Below, in pieces: positions 36,991 through 46,281 of a DNA stretch of 64,000 nucleotides. This DNA is from Neobacillus mesonae (GTDB taxonomy: Bacteria; Bacillota; Bacilli; Bacillales; Cytobacillaceae): positions 62,001 to 126,000 of the forward strand of contig NZ_JAMBNQ010000007.1 of NCBI RefSeq assembly GCF_023715155.1, in the 5' to 3' direction. The position numbers were made by a program, and so were the translations under genes. Positions within the stretch are counted from its first letter, which is position 1. Each line of letters starts with the position of its first letter. The notes beneath the pieces were generated by a model. It did no database searches. It had not been told where the DNA came from and worked only from the letters and a program-made list of their open reading frames with translations.

Positions 36991-37392
36991 ATGAGTGAAT
37001 CTATTTCACAATTTGCTTATATTGCGATCGCAGTAAAAAATCTAGAAAAGGCAGCAAGCTTTTTTGCCGATACATTTGGAGGCGTTATTCATAAATATGG
37101 TGGAGTAGAATCAGAAGGCTACAAAGACGTTTTCGTGAAAATTGGAAACTTTAATTTATATTTGATGGAACCTTTAAAAGAGGACAGCGTAATTGGACGA
37201 TATATAGCCAAACATGGGGAAGGAATCCATCATATTTGCTTTAAATATGAAGATTACCATAAAGCAGTAGCTGGTTTAAAAGAGAAGGATTTACAAATTT
37301 TAGAGCGAAACGGAGACTTTTCGTTTGTGCATCCAAAAGATGCATTTGGCGTATTAATAGAACTTGCCCCAGTACCAAATAGTCCACAGTAA
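36991..37392 (+). CDS. VOC family protein (methylmalonyl-CoA epimerase-like)
   Basis: 133 aa, ATG after ATAGGAGGAGAG. Two beta-alpha-beta3 modules of a vicinal oxygen chelate protein: FAYIAIAVKNLEKAASFFADTFGG, LYLMEPL, GEGIHHICFKYEDYHKAV and FGVLIELAP with metal ligands His/Glu in GIHHICF and LIELAP. Size and motifs match methylmalonyl-CoA epimerases. With the methylmalonate-semialdehyde dehydrogenase at 46282 this hints at C3/branched intermediates, though another lyase or epimerase role is possible. Confidence 0.78.
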   Translation: MSESISQFAYIAIAVKNLEKAASFFADTFGGVIHKYGGVESEGYKDVFVKIGNFNLYLMEPLKEDSVIGRYIAKHGEGIHHICFKYEDYHKAVAGLKEKDLQILERNGDFSFVHPKDAFGVLIELAPVPNSPQ

Positions 37393-37425
37393 TGAATTAT
37401 TTATTTAGAGGTAGGTGTAATCACT

Positions 37426-38334
37426 ATGCTTGAAAGCATTATTCTAGAGGGAATTGTAATTGGCATTGGGTATGCGTTGGTTGCAATTGGTATTTCAATT
37501 ACATTGCATGTGCTGGATATTGTTAATTTTTCGCATGGAGAACTCTACATGTTGGGTGGATTCTTCACCTTTTTTATTATGCAATGGTTGAACCTGCCTT
37601 ATGTTTTTGCTGGAATACTTGCGGTAATCTTAACCTCATTGGCTGCTTGGCTCATTCTAGGAAGTATAAGCAAAGTTATTTCCACCGACCGCATGAACAC
37701 CCTATTAGCAACGTTTGCCATCAGTTTAATGGTGAGTAATGCTGTTAACGTAATGCTGCAGGGCAAATCTGGGACAATAGCAACCCCATTTGTTAAACCT
37801 ATAATCGTTGGCTCAATGTTTATTCCGGGACAAAGGGCGGTATTACTTATAGTTGGACTAATTACAATTGTTACAATTTGGATTTGGCTCCGGAAAAGTT
37901 TTATGGGAAAGAAAATTCGTGCTGTGGCTGAAAATAGCGATGGGGCCCAAATTATTGGGATCGCCACTAATAGAATCTATCGATTTGTATTTATTGGCGG
38001 TGGAGCCGTTGCAGGTTTAGCGGGTGTTTTACTCTCTCCGATTACACAGGTTACCGCAGATATGGGACTAAGTACTTTAATCAAAGGTTTTGTGGTACTC
38101 GTAATTGGCGGTACTGGCAATATATTTGGGGCTGCAATAGGCGGACTCTCTCTTGGTATCATTGAGTCCTTAGGTGCTGCTTATATTAATAGTGCCTGGA
38201 AAGATGTTTTCGGGTATGCGTTACTAATTATTGTTCTTTTGATTCAGCCTTCAACTATTCTTTATTTTGTACGCAGGAAGTTATCAGGGATGAGGAATTC
38301 AGATAAAAAGGCAGTAAAGGGGGGGACAATATGA
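37426..38334 (+). CDS. ABC transporter permease (LivH-like)
   Basis: 302 aa, ATG after GAGGTAGG. Eight or so membrane helices; GIVIGIGYALVAIGISITLHVLDIVNFSHGELYMLGGFF near 6-45 and KKIRAVAENSDGAQIIGIATNRIYRFVF near 163-190 are the LivH signatures. Forms the membrane channel with the LivM-like partner, whose start overlaps this stop by 4 bases. Confidence 0.9.
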   Translation: MLESIILEGIVIGIGYALVAIGISITLHVLDIVNFSHGELYMLGGFFTFFIMQWLNLPYVFAGILAVILTSLAAWLILGSISKVISTDRMNTLLATFAISLMVSNAVNVMLQGKSGTIATPFVKPIIVGSMFIPGQRAVLLIVGLITIVTIWIWLRKSFMGKKIRAVAENSDGAQIIGIATNRIYRFVFIGGGAVAGLAGVLLSPITQVTADMGLSTLIKGFVVLVIGGTGNIFGAAIGGLSLGIIESLGAAYINSAWKDVFGYALLIIVLLIQPSTILYFVRRKLSGMRNSDKKAVKGGTI

Positions 38335-39311
38335 AGAAAATATATTATTTACTAGCAGTCCTGATATTTCTTCTTTTCCCCTTCGTAACGACATCCCCAT
38401 ACCTTCAATCATTAATGATATTAACAGGAATTTTTGCCTTACTTGCCTTTGGATTGGACTTAATGTTTGGATATACCGGAGTTGTTTCCTTTGGTCATGC
38501 GGCGTTTTTTGCTATAGGGGCTTATATAACAGGTATCCTAACAGAGCGGATGGAATGGTCACTGGCAGCAACAATTCCATTTGTTATTATAGGTTCAACT
38601 ATTTGCGGGCTTTTGATTGGTTTAGCTACGATCCGTATTGGAGGAATATATTTTTCCTTGGCCTCCTTAGGGTTTGCTGAAATTATTAGATTAGTAGCAT
38701 TGAATTGGTCTGAACTAACACATGGACCTATGGGATTGGTGTTGAATCCGGAAAAACTTCGACTGATTGGGTCTATTCCATTAAAAGGCGAGATGGCGTT
38801 TTATTATCTAGTTTTGATTACGGTCCTTATTACGATTTATTTTGTGTACCGTATGCGGAAAAGCTGGATTGGCCGGGCACTAATGTCTATTCGTGATAAC
38901 GAGCCTCTTGCTTCCTCAATTGGCATAAGTCCTGTACTTTATAAAGTTATTATCATTTCAGCAGGAGGAGGGATTGCTTCAATTGCGGGTTCTTATTATG
39001 GTTATTACTACGGATTAATCACTCCTATGGTTTCGGGTGTACACTATACAACTATCGCCCTTCTTGCAGTAATGGTAGGAGGCCGTGGAACCCTTGCAGG
39101 ACCTTTGTTAGGAGCCGCTATCTTCGCATTAGTTCCAGAACTTATTCCAGGAGAGTTCAGCGATTTAATTTTTGGGGCAATCTTACTTATTGTTATCCTA
39201 TTATCACCTAACGGTTTAGCTCCAGTATTAACCCGTACTTTTCTTTCCTTTCGAAAAAAGTTTAATAGGGTTAAGAAAAAAGAAGAAGGGGAATTAGATG
39301 TAGGCACTTAA
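38331..39311 (+). CDS. ABC transporter permease (LivM-like)
   Basis: 326 aa, ATGA overlap with the LivH-like gene. Nine to ten helices; FGLDLMFGYTGVVSFGHAAFFAIGAY near 41-66 and GRALMSIRDNEPLASSIGISPVLYKV near 186-211 are typical of LivM. Positive C-terminal tail (RKKFNRVKKKEEGE). Second channel subunit of the importer. Confidence 0.9.
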   Translation: MKKIYYLLAVLIFLLFPFVTTSPYLQSLMILTGIFALLAFGLDLMFGYTGVVSFGHAAFFAIGAYITGILTERMEWSLAATIPFVIIGSTICGLLIGLATIRIGGIYFSLASLGFAEIIRLVALNWSELTHGPMGLVLNPEKLRLIGSIPLKGEMAFYYLVLITVLITIYFVYRMRKSWIGRALMSIRDNEPLASSIGISPVLYKVIIISAGGGIASIAGSYYGYYYGLITPMVSGVHYTTIALLAVMVGGRGTLAGPLLGAAIFALVPELIPGEFSDLIFGAILLIVILLSPNGLAPVLTRTFLSFRKKFNRVKKKEEGELDVGT

Positions 39312-39332
39312 AAAGGAGGGGGGAATCCGATT

Positions 39333-40112
39333 ATGGCATTATTTGTCGAGGAATTAACAAAGGATTTCGGAGGACTGCGGGCATTAAGCGGGATATCATT
39401 TAGTGTTGAGCCTGGAAAAATTGTAGGTCTTATCGGTACAAATGGTGCAGGAAAGACGACTTGCTTTAATGTGGTTACTGGTTTTTCAAAACCAACTTCG
39501 GGCAGAGTGATGGTAGATGGAACTGATATAACTGGAAAACCAAGCCATCAATTAGCTCGTAAGGGAGTGATACGGACCTTTCAACAAACGAGCCTGTTTG
39601 GAAAGTTAACTGTTTATGATAATGTTCGTGCAGGTCTGCATCGTCATAGAGGATCTTCCGCGTTGGATGTTCTTTTCAATACGAGAAAATATCGCGAGGA
39701 TGAAAAGAAGATCAATCAACAAGTGGATAATGTACTTGTGCAGCTCGGTTTGATGGGCAGGTCTGGTATACAGGCAGATGAACTGTCATATGGCGAGCAA
39801 AAAAGACTGGCAATCGCTGTAGCCTTAATTTCTAAGCCTAAGTATCTTCTTTTAGATGAGCCTGCTGCAGGCTTAAATCCCCAGGAAACAAGTGAATTAT
39901 CGTCATCGTTAGCATCTTTAAGAAGTGATCAATTTGGCATTTTACTGGTAGAACATGATATGAAAATGGTAATGGAAATCTGTGATTATATCGTAGTCTT
40001 AGCATCCGGGAAACTTTTAGCGAAAGGAACACCTGAAGAAATACGTACAAACACTGCTGTAATTGAGGCCTATCTGGGGGGAGGAAAAAAGGAAAGTGTT
40101 AATAGTAGATAA
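39333..40112 (+). CDS. ABC transporter ATP-binding protein (LivG-like)
   Basis: 259 aa, ATG after AAAAGGAGGGGGG. Walker A GLIGTNGAGKTT near 32-43, signature LSYGEQKRLAIA near 152, Walker B YLLLDEPAAGLNPQE near 170, and the LivG-type long insertion with TFQQTSLFGKLTVYDNV. Catalytic residues intact. Overlaps the start of the next ATPase gene. Confidence 0.92.
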   Translation: MALFVEELTKDFGGLRALSGISFSVEPGKIVGLIGTNGAGKTTCFNVVTGFSKPTSGRVMVDGTDITGKPSHQLARKGVIRTFQQTSLFGKLTVYDNVRAGLHRHRGSSALDVLFNTRKYREDEKKINQQVDNVLVQLGLMGRSGIQADELSYGEQKRLAIAVALISKPKYLLLDEPAAGLNPQETSELSSSLASLRSDQFGILLVEHDMKMVMEICDYIVVLASGKLLAKGTPEEIRTNTAVIEAYLGGGKKESVNSR

Positions 40113-40815
40113 TATTTCGGTCAATTACGGGAAAATGCCAGCAATTCGTAACCTTTCCTTTTCTGTTCAAGAAGGGGAGTTTATTACGATTCTGGGATCC
40201 AATGGTGCTGGAAAAACAACAACATTAAAGGCAATTTTAGGTCTGCTTCCATCTCGTACAGGAAAGATTTTATTTAATGATGTCGATGTTACCAATATGT
40301 CTCCTTCTGAAAGAATACGAATGGGACTGAGCCTGGTGCCTGAAGGCCGTCAAGTGTTTCCAGGACTATCTATTGAGGAAAACTTAGAACTTGCTTACTT
40401 TGTTTCCCATCCAGGAAAACGAAATCGTAGACATTATAAAGAAATGATGGAAAGAATGTTTACACTCTTTCCTAAGTTGAAAGAAAGGTTAGTCCAAAAT
40501 GCCGGCAGTTTAAGCGGAGGAGAACAACAAATGCTTGCGATAGCAAGGGGACTGCTTGCAGAACCAAAACTTCTGATGCTGGATGAACCTTCTTTAGGTC
40601 TTGCCCCGGTAATTATCGATCAAGTTTTTGAAATTTTAAATGAATTAAATAAAGAAGGATTAACCGTCATTATCGTTGAACAGGATGCACATCGTGCACT
40701 TGAGGCCTCTCAAAGAGGCTATATTCTCGAAACTGGTACTGTCACTCATGGCGGCAGGAGTAAGGATTTACTTGAAAGTCAAATTGTACAAAATGCATAT
40801 CTAGGTCAAACTTAA
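40096..40815 (+). CDS. ABC transporter ATP-binding protein (LivF-like)
   Basis: 239 aa from GTG 40096, inside the end of the LivG-like gene, behind GGGGAGGAAAAAAGG; a start at 40063 is in frame but would overlap by 50 bases without its own site. Walker A LGSNGAGKTTTLKA, signature LSGGEQQMLAIARG, Walker B LLMLDEPSLGLAP, and VPEGRQVFPGLSIEENL typical of LivF. Completes a receptor-permease-permease-ATPase-ATPase importer. Confidence 0.9.
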   Translation: MLIVDNISVNYGKMPAIRNLSFSVQEGEFITILGSNGAGKTTTLKAILGLLPSRTGKILFNDVDVTNMSPSERIRMGLSLVPEGRQVFPGLSIEENLELAYFVSHPGKRNRRHYKEMMERMFTLFPKLKERLVQNAGSLSGGEQQMLAIARGLLAEPKLLMLDEPSLGLAPVIIDQVFEILNELNKEGLTVIIVEQDAHRALEASQRGYILETGTVTHGGRSKDLLESQIVQNAYLGQT

Positions 40816-40829
40816 GGGGGAAGGAAACT

Positions 40830-41585
40830 TTGAAACCTTATAGCATGCACAATCAAGTTGCGGTTGTGACAGGAGCAGGAAGAGGAATAGGGTTTGCTAT
40901 TTCTCGTACTCTGTTAAACCACGGAGCAAAGGTAGCATTATTGGATTATCACTTACCACAAGTAGAGGAAGTAGCTTTGTTACTGGATAAAAGCGGAGAA
41001 AATGTAATTCCGTTAAAAGTTGACGTTTCGGAACAAAAACAGGTAGAGAATGCCATAGGAAAAATCAAAGAAACCTGGGGACGAATCGATGCCATTGTTA
41101 ATAACGCGGGTGTTCACGAACTAATACCATTACTCGAATTAACTGATTTACAATTTGAAAGAATGCTAGGGATTAATTTACTTGGAACCTATCATTGCAC
41201 TCAAACAGTACTTCCAACAATGGTTTCCCAGGGAGGCGGTTCTGTTGTTGCCATCTCTTCAGTTGCCGGTGTTTTAGGTTCTAAAATAGGGGCAGCTCAT
41301 TACTCTGCTTCTAAAGGTGCTATTATTCCATTTATAAGATCCATAGCCAGAGAGATGGGGCCATCTGGAATAAGGGCTAATTGCATTGCTCCAGGTTTGA
41401 TTTCTACACCGATGACTGCTGGATTTGGTGAGTTTGAAATAGATGCCTATACAAAAGGGATTCCTCTTGCACGTATTGGAAAACCAGAGGACATTGCGGA
41501 TGCTGCAGTATTTTTATGTTCTAATGCCAGTCGTTATGTTACAGGTCAGGTTTTAAGTGTATGCGGTGGGGCGTTAATGGCTTAA
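40830..41585 (+). CDS. SDR family oxidoreductase (first of tandem pair)
   Basis: 251 aa, TTG start after AAGGGGGAAGG. Classical SDR: VTGAGRGIG near 13-21, NNAGVHEL near 91, SSVAGVLGS with catalytic Ser, YSASKGAI with Tyr/Lys near 155-159, ASRYVTGQVLSVCGGALMA at the C-terminus. Shares the odd CGG ending and overall layout with the next gene, so the two arose by tandem duplication. Could oxidise 3-hydroxyacyl-CoA or a hydroxy acid of the pathway. Confidence 0.88.
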   Translation: MKPYSMHNQVAVVTGAGRGIGFAISRTLLNHGAKVALLDYHLPQVEEVALLLDKSGENVIPLKVDVSEQKQVENAIGKIKETWGRIDAIVNNAGVHELIPLLELTDLQFERMLGINLLGTYHCTQTVLPTMVSQGGGSVVAISSVAGVLGSKIGAAHYSASKGAIIPFIRSIAREMGPSGIRANCIAPGLISTPMTAGFGEFEIDAYTKGIPLARIGKPEDIADAAVFLCSNASRYVTGQVLSVCGGALMA

Positions 41586-41608
41586 TGTTTGAGAGGTGGT
41601 AATAAAAT

Positions 41609-42364
41609 ATGGACGCTTTTAAGATGGATGGTAAGGTTGCATTAATTACAGGGGCTCGCAGGGGAATCGGTTTAACAATTGCACGAACTTTTGCAAATAA
41701 TGGTGCACGATTAGCATTAATAGATTTAAATTCTGGAGAGTTGGAAGAGGCTGCTGAGGAATTGGTCTCCAATGGTGTTGAGGTTCTTGCTTTACCAGGG
41801 GATGTGACGAATAGTGAAGGAATAAAATCAATTACGGAACAGGTAATAAAGAAATGGGGAAAGGCAGATATACTCGTGAATGCCGCGGGAATTCATGATC
41901 ATGTTCAAATTGAATCTCTTACTACAGCTAAATTTAAAAAAATGCTGGATGTTAATATTATGGGAGTTTTTCATTGTACTCAGGCGGTACTTCCTTATAT
42001 GATACAGCAAAAAAGTGGTTCTATCGTTTCAGTTGCCTCTTTAGCAGGACTTCGCGGGCACCCTACAGGTGCATCACATTATGCTGCATCAAAAGGAGCC
42101 GTCATCTCATTTATGAGGTCGGTAGCCAGGGAAATGGGTGAGTATGGTATCCGGGCAAATTGTGTTGCCCCGGGTATGGTAGATACCGCTATGATAGAAG
42201 GGTATACTAAGGAGGAACGAGAAAATTATGCGCGGAGCATTCCTTTAGGGCGGATAGGTAAACCCGAAGATATTGCAGACGTGATTCATTTTCTTTCCTC
42301 AGATGCCAGCAGTTATGTAACAGGGCAAGTCCTAAATGTCTGTGGTGGTGTCTTAATGGCCTAA
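41609..42364 (+). CDS. SDR family oxidoreductase (second of tandem pair)
   Basis: 251 aa, ATG after GAGAGGTGG. ITGARRGIG near 14-22, NAAGIHDHV near 91, VASLAGLRGHPTGASHYAASKGAVISF with Ser, Tyr and Lys of the active site, and SSYVTGQVLNVCGGVLMA at the end. Same length as the upstream paralogue but diverged throughout, which suggests different substrates or stereochemistry rather than dosage. Confidence 0.88.
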   Translation: MDAFKMDGKVALITGARRGIGLTIARTFANNGARLALIDLNSGELEEAAEELVSNGVEVLALPGDVTNSEGIKSITEQVIKKWGKADILVNAAGIHDHVQIESLTTAKFKKMLDVNIMGVFHCTQAVLPYMIQQKSGSIVSVASLAGLRGHPTGASHYAASKGAVISFMRSVAREMGEYGIRANCVAPGMVDTAMIEGYTKEERENYARSIPLGRIGKPEDIADVIHFLSSDASSYVTGQVLNVCGGVLMA

Positions 42365-42403
42365 AATTATATTCGATGCACAGAATTTGAATGGAGGATA
42401 TTT

Positions 42404-42982
42404 ATGGGTAACAAAACTCGTGATGAAATAGTTAATGCAGCAGTTAACTTGTTTCAAAAAAATGGATATAGGAATACCAGTGTAGATGAGATTGTAAAGG
42501 AAATTAACAAGACAAAGTATTCATTTTATCGAGTTTTTGATGATAAGGAGGAAATTTTATACATTATCCACGAAAGCATAATTAGTGATCTACTGTCAGA
42601 TGGAGAAAGAATTGTGGAAAAGGATATTTCAGTTGAAGAAAAGATTGGTCAATTGATTGGTCTGATAATGAATAACATGCAAAACTACCTATCATATGTT
42701 ACGGTCTTTTTAACAGAAATGCAATCATTAACAGGTGAACGATTGGCTGACGTTGTTGATAAAAGGAATCGTTTCTTCCAAATAGTATATAATGTTCTCT
42801 CAGAAGGAATAGCGAAAGGTAATTTGCGGGCAGATTTAAATCCGAAAATGTTAACGCTCGCATTGCTTGGAATGTGTAATTGGATGTATACCTGGTTTTC
42901 ACCTGAAGGGGAGTTTGAAGCTGCTGAGATTGGTAAGATGTTTTTGACATTATTTCTTGAAGGGGCTTCGGCAAAGAAATAA
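42404..42982 (+). CDS. TetR/AcrR family transcriptional regulator
   Basis: 192 aa, ATG after AATGGAGGA. N-terminal helix-turn-helix: TRDEIVNAAVNLFQKNGYRNTSVDEIVKEINKTKYSFYRVFDDKEEIL (residues 4-51). C-terminal ligand domain has a hydrophobic pocket-forming set of helices, as in FadR-like acyl-CoA-responsive repressors. Encoded in the catabolic unit and probably represses it through the palindrome at 32495, with an acyl-CoA intermediate as inducer; this is inference. Confidence 0.88.
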   Translation: MGNKTRDEIVNAAVNLFQKNGYRNTSVDEIVKEINKTKYSFYRVFDDKEEILYIIHESIISDLLSDGERIVEKDISVEEKIGQLIGLIMNNMQNYLSYVTVFLTEMQSLTGERLADVVDKRNRFFQIVYNVLSEGIAKGNLRADLNPKMLTLALLGMCNWMYTWFSPEGEFEAAEIGKMFLTLFLEGASAKK

Positions 42983-43061
42983 GAGATAATTTCTCTAAAC
43001 AATTCATTGGTCGAATAGTTGTATATGAATAACTAATAATCTTAAATAGGAGTGTTAGTGA

Positions 43062-43859
43062 ATGGAATATACTGGTTACGAACATATAGTGTTTGAAAGA
43101 AAAGAGAATGGTGTTTTGTTTGTAATATTGAATCGTCCAAATGAGTTAAACACGATAAACGAACATCTTCACGAGGAATTATCAAGGGTTTTTCTTGATA
43201 TTTCCCGTGATACCAACACAAAAACGGTTGTCCTTACTGGAGAAGGAAAGGTATTTTCTGCTGGAGGGGATATTAAATGGATGAACTCTCTTAAAGATTC
43301 ATCCTATAAGATTATTAAAGAAGGAATAGATATTATTAGAAGATTAATAGAGGTACCACAGCCTGTGATTGCCCGGATTAACGGACATGCGACAGGTCTT
43401 GGCGCTACAATTGCACTATACTGTGATATGATAATCGCTTCGGATAGAGCAAAAATTGCAGACCCACATGTTTTGGTCGGGCTGGCTGCAGGAGATGGAG
43501 GGGCTGGAATATGGCCAATGGTTTTAGGTCCAGCCAGAGCAAAACAATACCTATTAACCGGGGACCCTATTAAAGCTGAAGATGCTCTTAAACTTGGATT
43601 AATCAATGAAGTTGTTCCATTTGAGGAACTAGACAGCCGTGTAAATTATTGGGCGGAAAGGCTGTCAAATGGCCCGCAATTGGCGATTCAATTAACAAAG
43701 AGATCTATTAATCGTCATTTAAGGAAAGTAGTTGATGAAATAGTCGAACCATCTATGCTGTATGAAGCACTTACCTTTTATAGCGAGGAACTTAAAGAAG
43801 GTGTAAGTTCATTTTTAGAAAAAAGAAGTCCTGACTATAACAAATTCAACATTGAATAG
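43062..43859 (+). CDS. Crotonase-fold protein, enoyl-CoA hydratase-like, lacking both catalytic Glu
   Basis: 265 aa, ATG after AATAGGAGTG. Crotonase superfamily: LNRPNELNTINEHLHEEL, VLTGEGKVFSAGGDIKWM (oxyanion-hole loop) and INGHATGLGATIALYCDMIIASDRAKIADPHVLVGLAAGDGG. Aligned to enoyl-CoA hydratase, the first catalytic Glu (GGGCEL) is Thr and the second (FGQPEILLG) is His, so plain water addition is unlikely to follow the usual mechanism. Could be an isomerase, decarboxylase, thioesterase or ring-opening hydrolase of the same fold. Confidence 0.85.
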   Translation: MEYTGYEHIVFERKENGVLFVILNRPNELNTINEHLHEELSRVFLDISRDTNTKTVVLTGEGKVFSAGGDIKWMNSLKDSSYKIIKEGIDIIRRLIEVPQPVIARINGHATGLGATIALYCDMIIASDRAKIADPHVLVGLAAGDGGAGIWPMVLGPARAKQYLLTGDPIKAEDALKLGLINEVVPFEELDSRVNYWAERLSNGPQLAIQLTKRSINRHLRKVVDEIVEPSMLYEALTFYSEELKEGVSSFLEKRSPDYNKFNIE

Positions 43860-43924
43860 AACATATGGATGACCTCATGTAAAAAAGGAGATATATCAAT
43901 ATTTTAAACTAGTGAGGAATAATC

Positions 43925-44749
43925 ATGGACTTTGAAACTATTTTATTTAAAAAAGAGGATGGCATCGCTAGAGTAACTATGAATCGACCTCATGTCAGGA
44001 ATGCACAAAATGGCCGAATGATTGAAGAAATGGATGAGGCATTTAGGAACGCTGAACATGATCCGGAAGTGAAAGTAATCATTCTTGCCGGGGCAGGCAC
44101 ATCCTTCTGTTCTGGTCATGATTTAAAACTTTATCCTGTAGAAGACGGTGCACTATACCGTGCTCCCAATGTAGAAGGAAAATGGGAATATGAAAGAGAG
44201 TACTTCTTTAAAAAAATGTTAAGAACTTGGCGAATGAAGAAACCAGTTATTGCCCAAGTTCAGGGATATTGTTTAGGCGCAGGCTTTGTCATCGCAAATA
44301 TGTGCGATTTAATTGTTGCTTCCGAGGATTCAAAATTTGGCGATCCAGTAGTTAGAATGGGAGCAGCTGCAGTCGAAGTATTTTGCCATCCATGGGTATT
44401 ACCGCCGAGAATTGCAAAAGAAATATTATTTACAGGTAATTATATTGAAGCCGGCCGGGCACTGCAATATGGCATGGTTAATAAGGTGGTTCCCTTAGAG
44501 AAATTGGAAACTGAGTCACAAGCAATGGCTGAACATATTGCCAAAATGCCGCCATTTGCAATTGGAATGATTAAACAATCCGTTAACCGGACACTTGATA
44601 TCATGGGATTTTATAATTCGATTAATGCTCACTTTGATACTCACGCGCTTTCACACTGGACGGACGAAACGCTGCACTTATTTGAAGAAAATAGAAAAAA
44701 AAATAAAAGCATAAAAGACTTTATAAAGGATCGGGATCAAAAATATTAA
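43925..44749 (+). CDS. Crotonase-fold protein, enoyl-CoA hydratase-like, lacking both catalytic Glu
   Basis: 274 aa, ATG after GTGAGGAAT. MNRPHVRNAQNGRMIEEMDEAF, ILAGAGTSFCSGHDLKL and VQGYCLGAGFVIANMCDLIVASEDSKFGDPVVRMG place it in the crotonase family. Both Glu positions of enoyl-CoA hydratase are Val here. C-terminal NSINAHFDTHALSHWTDE is unlike typical hydratases. Distinct from the preceding crotonase, so two different non-canonical reactions are probable. Confidence 0.85.
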   Translation: MDFETILFKKEDGIARVTMNRPHVRNAQNGRMIEEMDEAFRNAEHDPEVKVIILAGAGTSFCSGHDLKLYPVEDGALYRAPNVEGKWEYEREYFFKKMLRTWRMKKPVIAQVQGYCLGAGFVIANMCDLIVASEDSKFGDPVVRMGAAAVEVFCHPWVLPPRIAKEILFTGNYIEAGRALQYGMVNKVVPLEKLETESQAMAEHIAKMPPFAIGMIKQSVNRTLDIMGFYNSINAHFDTHALSHWTDETLHLFEENRKKNKSIKDFIKDRDQKY

Positions 44750-44767
44750 GTGAGGAGTGATTGACAG

Positions 44768-45961
44768 GTGGAGAATATTGCAGTGCTCCGAACACCCCAG
44801 ACCATTATTTATAGACAAAATTCTTTTAGAATGGTTGGAAAAGAAGCAAATAATCGGGGAAAAAAGGCCCTCATAGTCAGTGATAAAGTTATGGAGCAAT
44901 TGGGGAATATTGAACAGTGCTGTAAATACCTCCGGGAAATGGGGGTAGATAGCAGCATCTACAGCGGGGTAAATACAGAACCCATAGATTGCTATGTTGA
45001 TGAGGCAATGGAGATTTTAAAAAGTGAAAAATGTGATCTAGTAATTTCCCTTGGTGGAGGGAGCTGTATTGATACGGCAAAAGCTGTATCGGTCTTGGCT
45101 TCAAATGGCGGTTATATTGGGGATTATATGGGAGGTAAAAAGATAGCCGAAAATAAGCCAATTCCACACATAGCGATTCCTACAACCAGCGGTACCGGAT
45201 CAGAGGGGACCGATGTGACTGTCATTACAAACACAAATAGTGATGTCAAAATGATGATTAAACAACCTTTATTTCTGCCTGAAGTGGCAATTGTCGATCC
45301 TATTTTAACATTATCCTCGCCACCGCAAGTAACTGCTGCGACCGGGGTAGACGCATTAAGTCATGCAATTGAAGCATACATTTCAAAATTAGCTCATCCC
45401 ATGACAGACATGCTTGCACTATCAGCCATGAAATTAATTGTGAATAATATTGAAGATGCCTATATTAATGGATCCAACCTTAAAGCCCGTGAGGCAATGT
45501 CTTTAGGCTCCCTGCAGGCAGGTATGGCTTTTTCCAATTCTTCTGTTTGTTTGGTACATGGAATGTCAAGGCCGATTGGAGCATTATTTCACATTCCACA
45601 TGGAATTTCCAATGCCATGTTATTGCCAGCTGTTTTAGAATTTAGCAAGGAGGCTTGTATCGAACGGCTAGCCGACTTGGGAAGAATTTTTAAGCGAAAT
45701 AATGATAGTATTTCTAATGACGATGCAGCAGATATAGCTGTAGAATCGGTGAAAAAACTCTGCTTAAACTTGAATATCCCTAATCTTAAAAATTGGGGAA
45801 TAGATAAAAAGGATTTTGATCTAGCCATCAGAAAAATGACTAGAGATGCTATTAATAGTGGAAGCCCGTCAAATAATCCAAGAGTTCCAACAGAAAAAGA
45901 ATTAGAAGAACTATATCAAATTTGTTATGATTATCAGTTTACTTCAAAACAAAAAGCATAA
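44768..45961 (+). CDS. Iron-containing alcohol dehydrogenase
   Basis: 397 aa, GTG start after GTGAGGAGTG. Type III ADH: SLGGGSCIDTAKAVSVL near 96-112 (NAD binding), PTTSGTGSEGTDVTVI near 140-155, VDALSHAIEAYIS near 195 with Asp and His metal ligands, and HGMSRPIGALFHIPHGISNAML near 262-283 with two more His. Relatives include 4-hydroxybutyrate, 1,3-propanediol and butanol dehydrogenases. Next to an AbfD-like enzyme a hydroxyacid/semialdehyde role, such as 4-hydroxybutyrate dehydrogenase, is attractive but not proven. Confidence 0.88.
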   Translation: MENIAVLRTPQTIIYRQNSFRMVGKEANNRGKKALIVSDKVMEQLGNIEQCCKYLREMGVDSSIYSGVNTEPIDCYVDEAMEILKSEKCDLVISLGGGSCIDTAKAVSVLASNGGYIGDYMGGKKIAENKPIPHIAIPTTSGTGSEGTDVTVITNTNSDVKMMIKQPLFLPEVAIVDPILTLSSPPQVTAATGVDALSHAIEAYISKLAHPMTDMLALSAMKLIVNNIEDAYINGSNLKAREAMSLGSLQAGMAFSNSSVCLVHGMSRPIGALFHIPHGISNAMLLPAVLEFSKEACIERLADLGRIFKRNNDSISNDDAADIAVESVKKLCLNLNIPNLKNWGIDKKDFDLAIRKMTRDAINSGSPSNNPRVPTEKELEELYQICYDYQFTSKQKA

Positions 45962-46281
45962 TATTATGAAAAGTGCACAATAAATTTACGAAAAATTCTA
46001 ATAAAGGATCTATATCTAATGGAATTAATTAATAACGTAATAGTGAAATAAACTTGGAAGTAAAATAGTTTTGAAATAAAAGACTTTTTCATGAAAGCAT
46101 ATAAATTTATAAACCTGATACCAAAAGATTGGCGGAACCCTTACTAGAGAAATGGAGTTCTTTGTGTTTAAGCAGGTCATTCCTGTAGGTTTTTTTGAAA
46201 ATTCCCAAAAATGATATAAGAGTAGAGAACATTTAGAAACTCGAAAATTAGTTACTAATAATTAGTTAGGAGCGTATTAAA
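45962..46281. other. Intergenic gap, nothing recognised
   Basis: About 320 AT-rich bases between the alcohol dehydrogenase and the aldehyde dehydrogenase genes. No coding stretch, no strong promoter and no convincing terminator; only a 4-bp stem CAGG/CCTG before a T7 run near 46180-46197. The downstream gene may have its own promoter here. Confidence 0.35.
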
